The notes: generated by a model from the sequence alone, not told the origin. 64,000 bases of DNA from Aphrocallistes beatrix (GCA_963281255.1 OY725501.1:372001-436000); one strand, 5' to 3'; shown: positions 1-11,083, numbered from the stretch's first letter. Numbers and translations: made by a program.

Positions 1-272
1 TAATCTCTATGAATAAATGCTATTGTGTAACTAGAGATATAATTACACTGAGCGAAGGTAAAGTGAAGTAATGAAAGTATTTTAACTTTGAACTCTCATT
101 GCATGTGAGAGTGTACACGAATGACCCAATTATGTGATGACAATATGTGTACTTGTTCTGCTTTTCTGTACAAAATGAGCTAAGAGAATGGGAATTAAGT
201 TAAAATTCAGTATTTTCGGTGTATTAGAGTGTAATTTCGCGAAAGGAAAGCATAAATATTTGTAATCGAAAG

Positions 273-365
273 GATTAAATGCAGATTAAAGAGTAATTTC
301 AATCATAATTACGAGAATTTTTCTTGTAATAGTGATTGAAATTACTCTCTAATCTGCATTTAATC
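273..365. repeat. Hairpin inverted repeat
   Basis: Two arms of about 33 bases (273-305 and 333-365) are reverse complements with a single mismatch, separated by roughly 27 bases. The arms begin GATTAAATGCAGATTA. It may be a small MITE or a fold-back; no target duplication was identified. Confidence 0.75.
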
Positions 366-1313
366 GTTTCTACTGGTTTTTATTAGTATTGAAGTCGAAA
401 CAGTAAGAAACGATAGAAATTAAAATGGATTTGGGATTTTTTACAAGGAAAAACCGGTCTTGACTGTACTACCTTCTACAGTTAAAATTAATGCTGAAAC
501 ATCTCATATAAACCAATTAAAAGCTAAGTTGACTAATTCATTGAAAGATGATAAAGAATTATGAATTATTCAAAATCTCAAACATTAGTGCAGATTCTAT
601 ACCCAAAAGTGGTTAAAAGGTTTCTCATGTTATATGCCTCTAACATTGCTCAGTCCCCAAGTGAAATATCAAATATTATTTTCATTATTTTAGTTTCAAA
701 TTTTGAGTAATTCATTGATAATTCATGAATTAGTCAACTTAGATTAAAAGTAGAGTCTAATTCCTAACAAAATGAACACTTTATTTATAGGCAACATTCT
801 ATTAATAGTAACGGAGTTGATGAAGCAGATAAGACAGAAATAGAATCTGATTATATGAGCACGATATTATTATGTCATTAGTATTTCATAAAGCTTTGGA
901 ACGTTATGCAGCAAATATTTGTGGCATTGTGGCAAAAGTGACAAAAATGTGTGAATTTTCGATTTTACACTGATCTTATTTAAATTATGATACATTTGAA
1001 AGTCTATTCAGCAGTACTCTTGTCTCACTCAAGTACGTTAGAACCTTCGTTAATATAAACATATATTTTATCCGCTACGAACGAAAATTTATGTAAATCA
1101 CTCCGGTTAATATGAATTCCGGATATTACGAACAAATTTCGACCGTCCCCTGTTAGTATCAACGAGATTCCACTGTCGATCAGGGGAAAATCGAAGTTTG
1201 TAATACTTTTCCGGAGTTTTTTATATCTACCACTCAGGGTTGAAACATGGCCCCTCCCCTGATCCAACACTGTGTACCGTAGGTATTCGAATAGTAACCG
1301 GCCACTTGAATAT

Positions 1314-1567
1314 GGACATAGCTAATTTACGGAATGGAACGAAACCATTCCGGAAAATCTGAGTACCTAATTTATGGAACTTGACGGAACTGTCCCGAAT
1401 TTTAAATGCCTATTTTACGGAATAATCCATTCCGGATATCATAAATGCCTAATTTACGAAACACTCCGTAAATTGGGCATTTATAACATCCGGAATGGAT
1501 TATTCCGTAAATTAGGCATTTAAAATTTCGGAACGGTTCCGTTAAGTTCAGTAAATTAGGTATGTCC
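1314..1567. mobile_element. Fold-back MITE, 9-bp target duplication (Mutator-like family)
   Basis: The element begins GGACATAGCTAATTTACGG and ends with the inverse (GTAAATTAGGTATGTCC). It is flanked by the exact 9-bp direct repeat CTTGAATAT at 1305-1313 and 1568-1576. Internally it consists of several copies of a CTAATTTACGGAA-type subrepeat in both orientations. It is a diverged relative of the copies at 8315, 48794, 57906 and 58879. The 9-bp duplication is typical of the Mutator superfamily, but no transposase is present, so the assignment is inference. Confidence 0.75.
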
Positions 1568-1880
1568 CTTGAATATTCAACTTCCCCCAAAGAGTGTACC
1601 AATTTTTCTGACCCTAGAAGCTTTTCAACATCTATATTTCGAAGATTAACGGTATTTCCGTATGCAGGGGATTTTGAAAGATCTTATGAGGAGCATACAT
1701 GCCAACTTGAGCCACGATAAATTTCAGAGAAGTTTCTTCTTATCGACAGTCTTCACAATCTGATCAGAATATGTATATATGGATTTACAAATTGTCAATA
1801 AACACTAATAAGACTATTGAAATTCAAAATTACCCAAATAACTAAACAAATATCTAACTACAGGTGAATAGATAAATTCT

Positions 1881-4800
1881 TCAGTTGTCCTTCCATTCCA
1901 CTTGTAATTGTTCCCCAATAAATGCGAAGACATCAGTGTATTCTTCTATGATTTTCTCAGTTGGTTTACCGTGTCCATGACCAGCTTTCGTCTCAATGCG
2001 GATCAGAATGGGGTTAGTCTGTTGAGGACATCTATAGTATGTAAAAATTGTTATGAAACAGGGCGTAACACAGGGGTTGAAGAGGTCCGTTTGGGACAAA
2101 AATCGGACATTAAAAGTGATCCAGTTGAAAACGGACCAACCGTATCGGTAGTGATGACCTGTGAAACTGATCAACGAGGAAGAAATTAGTCTTAGAATTC
2201 AGAATTTTGAGGGGTTTTTTACTTTTTGTCCATCGGTTTTTTTTGTCGCTAATAGCTATGGCTCTGTATACAGTGTTTTATTATTAGTAGTAACTCCATT
2301 ACAGGATAATCGGGGGTTCTTTTCAGTCGTTTTTTTTTGTCGTCTAGGTTATGAAATCAAGTAGACATAAAAGCCCGTCTTCAACTATATACAGTCAGGG
2401 TCGCTTATTATGAACCAGCAGGGGACCAAAAGATCTGTTCATAATAGAGATACTTCATATTAAGCGAACTTGATTCAATACAAATCCTATCTAAAATGAA
2501 ATTGGGACCAGGAAGTTAGTTCATAATAAACGAATGTTCATAATAAGCAACCCTGACTGTATTGCAAACTTAAGACTACTGCTTATAAAAACCAACTTCT
2601 TTAAAGTATGACGCAATTCTGCATAGAATTTGAGGGAGTGTAGGGGAGAAACTCGATCATCATGGTCCCCTGTAGTGAGGAGAGTAGCTGGATACTGATG
2701 TTCGCGTGGAATTTCGCAATGCATTCGATTCACTGTCTCAGGCTCGAACTCAGGAATGTTATGAAGAGGCGAGTATTTGAAAATGTAATCGAATTCATCT
2801 GCTTTATCTGGATCTCCATAATCCGCTATCCATGCATGACCTAAATGGGACAATGGATAACAGCAAAGAAATAGGACTAGGGAGTATAGGATAAGAGGAA
2901 ATGGGATATATTGAATGAATTTAGTAGGGAAAATGGAGTGAACCGTTTGAGATCCCAATGCAAGTGTAAAATTTATTTTCTGCCTTTTGGGATGCCACAA
3001 CTCTATAAAATAAACTCATAAGAAAAGGCAGTCAAATAACGGTGTTACTTGAAAATAAAATCTGAATATTGAAATAATAAACCAAAAAAAATACTCCAAG
3101 TGCGAGATCCCAATCGGGGGAAATTATTAACAAGTTTAAAAAGCAACCAAATTATTTGTTAGATTACAATCTTAGATATAAAATAAATAAAAATATTGTT
3201 ACAAAAACGTTTGCAATCAAAAAGCTACAGCACCAGGTGTTCCCGCGCCGTCTCCGATCGTGGTACTATCCTGGCTCAATGTTGCTTAACTTCAGTGATC
3301 GGACGAGAACTGGTGTTACCAACATGATGTGGCCGTAGCTAATATTAAAAAGTATAATTAGGCATATTTATACATTGCAATCTAAATCACAGTTTGTTAG
3401 TAATTATTATATTTGGGGAATAAAATTAAAATATTCATAATTTTTCACACCTTGAGTATGTATTAAAAGTGGTTTAACTTGAAAAGGAGAAGAGATAGAG
3501 ATTATATTCTTCGAGACAAAATGCTTATTGGGTATCACAACACCTTTCTATGTGTATATATTTGTGTTGTAATGACTCATTTCTAAAAATATCAAAAGGT
3601 ACCCCAGTTTGTCTCCACTTTTATCAAGCAGTCGCCATCCAGACATCCCACAAATGCGCTGGGATATTAAGTGAGTATCGTCTAGCACAGGGGGACATAA
3701 TTATTTGAGCAATAACTGAGCTAGACAATCAGTGCCGTGGAGATTTTTTGGGCCCTCTGGCTAGGTTGGAACCCGGGCCCACTAATTATTTTTTCTAACC
3801 CAAGTACCACCCCCCCTCTCCACGGGCCTGTAGACTATACTCACTTGATATCCCTGTGCATTTGTGGGATGTCTGAATAGCGGCTGCATGATAAAGGTGG
3901 AGGCAAACTGGGGAATCTTTATGATATTTTTTGCCCGATAGAATTTAAATCTTACTGATAATGCCTATTCAAGGCGTTTCAAAATCTTCCCGATGAGACT
4001 GTATATATATTCCATCCGTTGCCCCTGGAATATGGCGGGTCATTTCCGGTTTAAGCCATTTTGGGCGGGGAAGTCATAAAATTTCGGGGTATTTACTATA
4101 AATAGAAAAAAACTCAAGCCATCCGGGGGATCATATTTTGCTCAGAAAATATGTAGAACTTCGATCAGAAATGTGGAATTCTTTTAATTAGCGTTGAAAT
4201 TCCACATTTCTAATCAAAATTCTACATATTTTAAGATCAAAATATATATATTTTCCTTGCCGATATAACGGTGGCCGAGTCGCAGGCCGACATATATGTT
4301 ATCCCATTTGTGTATGCATACTCTATCTCAACAATTTACCTATCGTAAACTTGTGAAACCGTAGCATATCCAATACACCCACTGCGCAATGTATACACTT
4401 GAACAGTTCAGGCTTTTGGTTAGCACAAGCAGCTACTAGCAGGCCTCCATTCGAACCTCCAGATAGGCACAGTTTGTTCGGAGTAGTATAGCTAGAGAAA
4501 TGAATAGATCAATTTATTGATTATTCGGTTCTTGTCTGAGGGTAGTAGCTCCACCCTTACAAACATGCTAGACCAAGGAATCATTTGAGAAAATCCTGGG
4601 GGTGCCTTCGAAGCATTTGAAGATATCTAATCAAGAGAAAAAATGCATCTCTTGACATTCGTTGCTATCAAGAGATGTTTTTTTTTCGCTTTTGAATAGA
4701 TATTTTCATAAATGTGTTTCGAGAGATATATGCTACAACACAAGGTTATAACAAACGGGCCACTTGAACCAATTTAATTCAACATACAAGTATTTATATC

Positions 4801-7800
4801 TAAAATTTATTATAAGTATTTTTGGAGCAAAGTCAAGGAATTCTTTTTTTTCTGGATTGGGTTTAAAAAAACCTTTGGCTACCTGTCATCCTAGCTAAAG
4901 TTTACAATTCTTCAATTCTAACTTTGGCCAAAAATCACTAAATTTCAGGGCATTATTTAACAGGGTTGCCGTGGGAATGGGAATGGGAATGATTTTTTCC
5001 CCGTGGGGATTCTCACAGGATTCCTATGGGGATTCACACAGGATTCCTATGGGGATTCACACAGGAATTCTATGGGAATGGGATGGAAATGGGAATTGAA
5101 ATTTAATTCCCACGGCAACCCTGTTATTTGGTCTATGGAACTTACCCATTATCAATAAGGTACTTAGCTGCAGCGATAAAATCATCAAATACATTCTGTT
5201 TCTTCTCTAACATCCCCGATTTATGCCAATTCTCACCATACTCTCCTCCTCCACGGATATTTGGTAGCGCAAATATCCCACCCATGTTCTGCATCCATGC
5301 AACACGACTTGGACTGAAATACGGTGTTAAACTAATGTTAAAACCCCCATAGCCATATATGAATGTTGGATTTAGGCCATCTTGTATTAAACCTTTTCTA
5401 TGCACGATAAACATAGGAATTTGTGTTCCATCTTCACTGTCGTAAAATACTTGAAAAGCTTGGAACTGTGTCTCATCAAAGCCTGCTACTTTAAGCTCGC
5501 GAAATAAAACAGGGGCGTTGTGATGAATATCAGTTAAATCGAAACTATAGATTTTCCCCGGTGTAAGGAAAGATGAAAATTTATAGTATATTACGTCATC
5601 CTCTCTTCTTCCTGTCAAACTGTCTACTGATACACAGTCAGGGAGAATTATCTCATTGAGACGATTGCCTATAAGGAAATAACTAACTTTTAATACGTCA
5701 AATTTGAGGAAGTTAGCCAAACTGTACGAACAGAATGACTTTATTCAATCAATGACTTAGTTGTAGGCAAAAAATTGGAGTTTTTTTACTACTTCTGAAG
5801 TCTTTTTATATACTTAAATAACAAAAAATTAAAGTATATCCAGGATTTCCCGCTAAGCGCGTTCAGTGAGATATTTCGCGCTTAGATTTTTAAATGACGC
5901 TAGTAAACTGTTAATTCAATAAAAGCGGGACGCGGCGTTGAATTTCGCGGGACATGGCGGGATGCAATAGAAATGTATTATACATGGGATCCATAAAACC
6001 GGGACATAATTTCATGTAAAAGCGGGACACTCGTGAAATTAGCTCAATAGAAAAGTGAAAAGAGCGGGACGTCCCGATAAAACAGGGCAGTTGGCACGTA
6101 TGCAAGACACACATATAAATTTCACACACACATACCAGTATCCAGATCGTGTATATACATCACAGATCTTGCATGGTGCAGGTAGTGTACGATCAGTTTA
6201 TTCTCAGCACTGCACACCACATCGTCTAGAAGGTCTCTGTCATGCTCTTCTATGAGAGTCACCCAATTCTCATTCTCAGGCGTTTCAAGATTGATTCTGT
6301 AAATAATAATACAATTCCGATAAAAGGGCGCATGTATATATATATATATATATAGTCGACTCCGCTTAATAGGGTCACATCAGTCAGAGGACATTTTGCC
6401 CCGATTAAGCGGCGAACCCTATTAATCGAAGATATTTTTCATTAGCTTCTATGTGTGGAGCTATTCCGATCCTACCAAAAGTGTCCCAATTAAGCGGTTG
6501 ACCCGATTAAACAGTGAGCTTATTAAGCGGAGTCAACTGTATGTCCAGATTTTGTCCTAAAATTATCTGCTTACTTTCTATATACAGTTAAAGTGGGTTT
6601 AATTCAACAAAAAAAAGACTTCCAATGTATAAAAAACTAGAATTTTGTCAGATAACTAATAACATCAAACTTTTCAGCAAATTCTCGAGAATAAATAAGG
6701 CATATTTTGTAACATACCTGATCAGTTTCTGCTTGGGAGCTTGATAGGTCGTAAGGAATGTGAACAGAAACCCATCATTCGTTACATAGTCATACATCGC
6801 ATCGAAATTATCAATCAAAACCACATAATTCAGCCTGCCTGTAATCTTTCTATCAGGCAACGCTTCTAAATCGACGTAGAAGAATTGGTTGTAAGGATTG
6901 GTCCCTTCGTAAATACTGATAATCACGAAACGACCATCATAACTCATTCCAGCCCCAATAAACCATTTTTCTTGATCAGGAAAATCTAGACATAGAATAT
7001 CTTTGTCTTGAGACGTGTTGAGATAATGATAGTAGAGTTTCATGTCTTTGTTGATTTCAGTGCTTGTTCCGATTGCATCTTTGTTCTGTGGGTACTTGCA
7101 GTAGAAAAATCCGGCATGATCATGAGTCCAGGTGATCCCTAGCAGGAATATAGACATTTAAATTCAATTGAATTCCTAGACTTATTATTCCCTATCTAGG
7201 GACCTGATGTGTCTCAATTAAGCGGACTCAAATACAGTCGACTCCACTTAATAGAGTCACATCGGTCAGAGGACATTTTGGCCCGATTAAGCGGAGAACT
7301 CTATTAACCGAAAATCTTTTGCATTAGCTTCTATGTGTGAGAGCTATTCCGGTCCTACCAAAAGTGACCCGATTAAGCGGTTGACCCGATTAAACAGTGA
7401 CCCTATTAAGCGGAGTCGACTGTATAATTAAAAAACATACAGCCAACCTTTTTGGCGGGAAGTCCCGCTATTTTTCACTGCTCTATTGAGCTAATTTTCA
7501 CGAGTGTCCAGTTTTTATATGATATTTCTCCATTTATCCCGATTTTCTTATATTCCATGATACTTATAATACTTTTCTATTGCGTCCCGCCATGTCCAGC
7601 GAAATTCAACTTTGCGTCCCGCTTTTATCATTGCTCAAGTTGGCATGTATGAAAAAAAATACCTGAAAATTTGACTCTCGTCAATTCTTCTTTATACATC
7701 TCCTTAGTCTCTACATTCATAATCTTTATCGTTCTCCAATCAGAACCTGACTCACTCACAGAGTAAGCAACCTTTTTTCCATCTTTTGAGAAACCAATAC

Positions 7801-8209
7801 CGCCCAAAGCTACAGTTCCGTCCTTAGAGAATGTATTCGGATCCAGAAATACATTTGGTTCCGCACCGATATTTTGTTGCTGATACAGCACAGATTGATT
7901 CTGTAGACCAGTATTGTGGAAATAATAATAAAAATCGCCTCTTTTGAATGGGCAACTGTATTTCCCGTAGTTATACAGTTCTGTGAATCTAGTTTTAAAC
8001 AGATTCCTCAATGGAAGTTTCTCTAAATGTGGCTTGGATATTTTATTCATTTCATGCACGAAACATTGCGTCTCAGGAGAATCTGGGTCTTCTAGCCAGC
8101 GGTAATTATCTGTGATAATCTTGCCGAATTTAATATTCACAACTTTCTCATCTCTTCGCGGAATGTATTCACTGGAATTGTAGAGTGAAAATAAAGCTGA
8201 ACTTAGCAT
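1881..8209 (-). CDS. Prolyl oligopeptidase (prolyl endopeptidase), 7 exons
   Basis: Cytosolic serine peptidase of family S9A, which cleaves short peptides after proline. Exons read on the minus strand: 8209-7663, 7138-6718, 6296-6136, 5668-5146, 4491-4340, 2840-2597, 2031-1881. All junction phases agree and give about 732 residues, close to the usual 710. Seen: the N-terminal seven-bladed propeller region, the catalytic serine in GGSNGG (exon 5), the aspartate in [14 protein letters not shown] (exon 6) and the histidine in [10 protein letters not shown] (exon 7), plus the family blocks YGYGGFNIS and [14 protein letters not shown]. The triad is complete, so the enzyme should be active. The donor after exon 6 is GTTGGT, weaker than the others. 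Introns hold a 5S rRNA gene and several MITEs. An acceptor-like TCTAG lies 5 bases before the ATG, so an upstream noncoding exon or trans-splicing is possible. Confidence 0.95.
2390..2562. mobile_element. pogo/Tc1-like MITE (CAGTCAGGGTCGCTTA termini)
   Basis: Terminal inverted repeats start CAGTCAGGGTCGCTTATTAT and end with its inverse AACCCTGACTG, flanked by TA on both sides, the target duplication of Tc1/mariner and pogo elements. It sits in the last intron of the prolyl oligopeptidase gene. A second copy is at 10729-10887. Confidence 0.75.
3223..3340 (-). rRNA. 5S ribosomal RNA gene, structurally intact
   Basis: The minus strand reads a 5S rRNA of about 118 bases, from AGCTACGGCC at the 5' end to CTGTAGCT at the 3' end, immediately followed by TTTTT, a Pol III terminator. 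The box A region AAGTTAAGCAACATT and the box C region AGTACCACGATCGGAGAC are recognisable. Primary sequence departs from the usual animal consensus in several places, but the changes are paired: helix IV (CGATCG, loop GAGA, CGGCG) and helix V (CCAGG with CCTGG) stay fully paired, and helix II keeps its single bulge. This favours a functional gene over a decayed copy. It lies in an intron of prolyl oligopeptidase, same strand. I saw no SINE tail after it. Confidence 0.85.
3602..3913. mobile_element. MITE with long inverted repeats, interrupted
   Basis: Arms of about 80 bases, beginning CCCCAGTTTGTCTCCAC and ending with the approximate inverse (GGAGGCAAACTGGGG), flank a middle segment at about 3690-3830 that looks like an independent insertion or unrelated spacer. 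The arms have diverged. No clear target duplication was seen. It lies in a prolyl oligopeptidase intron. Confidence 0.6.
4146..4232. repeat. Small palindromic repeat
   Basis: The arms AAAATATGTAGAA and TTCTACATATTTT enclose a second inverted pair (AGAAATGTGGAATT and its inverse), making an imperfect hairpin of about 87 bases inside an intron. It is probably a short MITE. It was not found elsewhere in the window. Confidence 0.5.
4961..5123. mobile_element. hAT-like MITE (CAGGGTTGCCGTGGGAAT termini)
   Basis: Begins CAGGGTTGCCGTGGGAATG and ends with the inverse CCCACGGCAACCCTG. Its interior is a run of GGGAATGGG-type repeats. Flanks TTATTTAA and TTATTTGG match at 6 of 8 positions, compatible with an aged 8-bp hAT target duplication. 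Its right end lies only about 16 bases from the splice donor of prolyl oligopeptidase exon 4. A second copy is at 10931-11083. Confidence 0.7.
5920..6105. mobile_element. CATACATGCCAAC-family MITE, left end eroded
   Basis: Interior rich in GCGGGACG and TCCCG blocks, with the right end CAGTTGGCACGTATG still readable; the left inverted repeat is missing or degraded. It lies next to exon 3 of prolyl oligopeptidase, within the intron. Orientation is opposite to the copy at 53277. Confidence 0.65.
6352..6541. mobile_element. pogo/Tc1-like MITE, CGACTCCGCTTAATAG family
   Basis: About 190 bases with the terminal sequence AGTCGACTCCGCTTAATAG and its inverse, next to TA, preceded by a short (TA)n run. 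Members of this family recur about 15 times in the window and share the interior phrase TAGCTTCTATGTGTGAGAGC. Confidence 0.75.
7233..7424. mobile_element. pogo/Tc1-like MITE, CGACTCCGCTTAATAG family
   Basis: Complete copy, TACAGTCGACTCCACTTAAT at the left and TTAAGCGGAGTCGACTGTA at the right, in prolyl oligopeptidase intron 1. It is followed 11 bases later by an unrelated MITE (7436-7651). Confidence 0.8.
7436..7651. mobile_element. CATACATGCCAAC-family MITE with 6-bp target duplication
   Basis: Begins CATACAGCCAAC and ends TTGGCATGTATG, flanked on both sides by AAAAAA (7430-7435 and 7652-7657). The right flank is four bases from the exon 1 splice donor of prolyl oligopeptidase (GT at 7662-7661). 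Confidence 0.75.
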
Positions 8210-8314
8210 CGCTGCTAGATTATAATAAACCAGGGATGGAGATTAATAATACGATATTTCTATGTTTTACATGAATTTAGGCCAGTAGCGGTTCAACCCC
8301 CCCCCCCCCCCCAC

Positions 8315-8528
8315 GGGCATGCCTAATTTCCGGGACGGGACGGAACCATCAGGTACCTAATTTCCGGGACGGGACGAGTCAAGATGCCTAATCTCCGGGA
8401 CGGGACAGAAAAGGTGCCTAATTTCCGGGACGGGACGGGTTAAGATGCCTAATTTCCGGGACGGGACGGGTTAAGATGCCTAATTCCCGGGACGGGATCC
8501 CGTCCAGTCCCGGAAATTAGGCATGCCC
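8315..8528. mobile_element. Fold-back element with 31-bp tandem subrepeats
   Basis: Begins GGGCATGCCTAATTTCCGGG and ends with the inverse CGGAAATTAGGCATGCCC. The interior is a tandem array of about 31-base units containing CCTAATTTCCGGGACGGGAC. It is inserted in a poly-C tract, so the target duplication (CCCCCAC) is only partly readable. Same family as 1314, 48794, 57906 and 58879. Confidence 0.8.
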
Positions 8529-8800
8529 CCCCCACAAATAAAGTTTTTATGAATCATAATGAATGAATGAATGAATAATGATAAATTAGATCAAAACATT
8601 GCTGCATAGATGGTAGAATAGCTGTAGCTCGATATTTCAGCGATTTTTTAACCAAAAACACACACACACACAAAGAATGAAATGAATCCAGTAACAATTC
8701 TATAATTTTGAGGTTAATTATTCATAATCTATTACCAAACTAAACACAAATGAACACTCACAAGTTCTATAATAATACACAATGGAGTTGTAATGGAAAG

Positions 8801-10690
8801 TTAGTCTTGAGCATGGTGAACTTGCATATGATCTTCAAACGAACGCAGACAATTCGTGTATGCATCCATCTTACAAGTTTCATAATGTGTGTAGAAATAG
8901 ATCCCGAACATTAACAGGACATGGATTAGAAGGAGGTAGAAGAGAGTTAAGCGGCGTGTTATCCGGTTTGAAAGGATGACTTTTCCGATGTTAAAAATCG
9001 CGCGATCTGTTCCTGGCATACGGGAGTAACGTGTGAAGATTTCTCTGCGATTAAACGCCGTAAAAGGATCCAACTTCGATTCATAGTCGTGTGAATATCT
9101 TTGAAAAGTCTTATCATGACTGAACTGAGAAACATTTGAAGTTGGGTACGCTTGTAAAAAGCGAATTTTCTCATATAACCGCATGTTATCATTTTCAAGT
9201 GTGGAAATCCGCACTTGCAATTCGTTTGATTGATGTTTCACAGTATCGAAATCATGTTGCAAAGCTAAATGTTTTTCTTTCAACCGTTCTCTCTGACTTA
9301 TCAGAATCGAAACCAAGCCAGAGTCAGTGGGAGTTCCTTGCTGAGTTTGCTGATTGTGTACAACTTCGAGTAAGAACTCATTTGAGTTTGAAGCGGATGT
9401 AGTTGAAATCGAGGATGGAAAGCCTTCTACATCTGGTAGAGTGGGTAGAAGCTTTTGTAGACGGAGTATATCTTGCTCTAAATGCTCGATTTCAGCCTCA
9501 TTTTTGTTAGTTTTCGCGTTTGCAGATGAGAGTGAATGCTCTAAATCTTGTGCTTTCAAGTGTAATTGTTCATTTTCGGTGCGAAGTTTCGTACATTGTG
9601 TTTGAAGTTGTTTGTTTTTGTTGACAAGGAGTGATTCTGCGGATTTTTGACCTTCACTCTCTTTGGTTGTTGAGCCGAATTCGATCAGTTTTAACGTCGC
9701 TAACTCCTCTTTCACTTCGTTGTAATCTGATTGTTCCCTCAGTACAGTTTCTAATTCGATAATTCGATTTTTCACACTTTCCAATTCAGTTTTATTTGAA
9801 GCCAATTCTGTCAAATGATTTCTATCCGTTTCAGATGATTTTTGCTCGATTTCAAAAATTTTACGATTCAAAGCCTCTATTTCATTCTCTTTCGATATGA
9901 GTTCTTGTTCGAGTTGGGGAACAATCTTACTCGTTTGTGGTTGAAAGGTTTGCTCAAAACTAGCGTCACTTTTCGCGAGAGTGTTTTGTAACTGCATCTG
10001 TAGCTTTTCTTGGTCGTTCAACAAGAGATCAGTTTCTTGACCACGTGCGGTCAATTCTTGTTCATGTTTATTCCGCAAATCAATGATTTCTTTTTCAGAA
10101 TTTTGATGTGATTCCTGCATGCGTTGAATTGTGGTTTTCAAATGAGAAATTTCATCAGATTTCGTTGAAATTTGATTTCTCAATATCTGTTCATTCTCTT
10201 CAACTTGGAGGCGTAATATCTCTTCCTTTTCTCTTAATTTCAGAGCGAAATGTTCGGATTGTAGATCTTCAAGCTTCCCAATCTCCTCACTCAACTTAGA
10301 TATCGTCTTGTCACGACTATTCGTTTCCTCTTTCAAGCTATCAACTGTGTTAAAAAGCGCATAAAATAGTTTATCAGGTGCGGGTAACGGGACGAAATTC
10401 TGTAAAAGTTCAAGCAAGCAACTTTCTCCAGTTTTACTTCGATGCAGTAAAGAGTCAATTTCCTTCTGAAAATATTTCATCAACGGTGAAACTTGGTTAC
10501 GAACGGATTCATCGGTTGTACGCTTAAATTCGCGACTCATATCAATCAACTTTTTTCGCGAAGTTTCACTCTCCTCTTGCATGTTCGCAACTTCGTTACA
10601 GCGAGATTGTAGGGTTTGCTTCATATCTGCAAATTTGAAAACTCTCCATTTTTCACACCCCTCCTTCACTTCAATTGGAATACTACTCAT
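8801..10690 (-). CDS. CASP (Golgi membrane golgin), single exon
   Basis: A 629-residue coiled-coil protein with a single C-terminal membrane anchor. Family signs seen: N-terminal block FKFADMKQTLQSRCNEVAN, then SREFKRTTDE; heptad-rich coiled coil over roughly residues 100-540; the ISQRERLKEKHLALQ and LYEKIRFLQAYP blocks; and the signature YESKLDPFTAFNRRE before a transmembrane segment at about residues 581-600 (LTLFYLLLIHVLLMFGIYFY). CASP is a tail-anchored golgin that works in retrograde traffic inside the Golgi. In vertebrates it is a splice product of the CUX1 locus; here it stands alone in one exon, with no homeodomain seen nearby. Length matches the family. An acceptor-like TATTATTTTCTAG sits just before the start codon, suggesting a 5' leader exon or trans-splicing. 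A processed retrocopy is possible but the frame is intact. Confidence 0.92.
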   Translation of the reverse strand: MSSIPIEVKEGCEKWRVFKFADMKQTLQSRCNEVANMQEESETSRKKLIDMSREFKRTTDESVRNQVSPLMKYFQKEIDSLLHRSKTGESCLLELLQNFVPLPAPDKLFYALFNTVDSLKEETNSRDKTISKLSEEIGKLEDLQSEHFALKLREKEEILRLQVEENEQILRNQISTKSDEISHLKTTIQRMQESHQNSEKEIIDLRNKHEQELTARGQETDLLLNDQEKLQMQLQNTLAKSDASFEQTFQPQTSKIVPQLEQELISKENEIEALNRKIFEIEQKSSETDRNHLTELASNKTELESVKNRIIELETVLREQSDYNEVKEELATLKLIEFGSTTKESEGQKSAESLLVNKNKQLQTQCTKLRTENEQLHLKAQDLEHSLSSANAKTNKNEAEIEHLEQDILRLQKLLPTLPDVEGFPSSISTTSASNSNEFLLEVVHNQQTQQGTPTDSGLVSILISQRERLKEKHLALQHDFDTVKHQSNELQVRISTLENDNMRLYEKIRFLQAYPTSNVSQFSHDKTFQRYSHDYESKLDPFTAFNRREIFTRYSRMPGTDRAIFNIGKVILSNRITRRLTLFYLLLIHVLLMFGIYFYTHYETCKMDAYTNCLRSFEDHMQVHHAQD

Positions 10691-10728
10691 CTATTGGTAA
10701 ACTAGAAAATAATAAATATACAGAACTA

Positions 10729-10887
10729 TAGTCAGGGTCGCTTAATATGAACATTCGTTTATTATGAACTAACCTCCTGGTCTTTTTTAGATAGGATTTG
10801 TATTGGACCAAGTTCACTTAATATGAGTCTCTATAATGAACATAATTTTTGGTGCCCTGGTGGTTCACAATATGCGACCCTGACTGT
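10729..10887. mobile_element. pogo/Tc1-like MITE (CAGTCAGGGTCGCTTA termini)
   Basis: Second copy of the element at 2390: left end TAGTCAGGGTCGCTTAATAT, right end GCGACCCTGACTGTA. It lies immediately upstream of the CASP start, within 45 bases, so it could overlap promoter or leader sequence. Confidence 0.75.
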
Positions 10888-10930
10888 ATATACAATTGTG
10901 TTCTGCATCAATAGCCAGCAGTCGTTTTTA

Positions 10931-11083
10931 CAGGGTTGCCGTGGGAATGGAATTTCAACTCGCATTTCCACAGAATCCCACAGATTCCTACATGTGGGAA
11001 TTCCCATAGGCTTAAAGTCATTTCCATTCCCATCCAATATGGGAATATGTGTGTTTCCCATGGGAATTCCCACGGCAACCCTG
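10931..11083. mobile_element. hAT-like MITE (CAGGGTTGCCGTGGGAAT termini)
   Basis: Left end CAGGGTTGCCGTGGGAATGG and right end CCCACGGCAACCCTG, with purine/pyrimidine-rich GGGAAT and ATTCCC blocks inside. No convincing target duplication was found. Confidence 0.7.

Larger units (their letters stand above)
1..1880. other. Intergenic stretch, no gene recognised
   Basis: No coding region could be supported here. The stretch contains a near-perfect hairpin (273-365), a fold-back element with 9-bp target duplications (1314-1567) and a short end fragment of the CATACATGCCAAC repeat family near 1697-1712. It lies downstream of the prolyl oligopeptidase stop codon, so its upper part should include that gene's 3' untranslated region. 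I saw no clear AATAAA signal on the minus strand close to the stop. Confidence 0.6.

Noticed and set aside
2521-3000. A 159-codon frame read as one exon
   Set aside because: Only 2840-2597 belongs to the gene (prolyl oligopeptidase exon 6); the rest is intron on both sides.
5142-5720. Treating the frame from 5720 as the start of prolyl oligopeptidase exon 4
   Set aside because: The acceptor that keeps phase and matches the family is TTCCTTATAG, placing the exon start at 5668.
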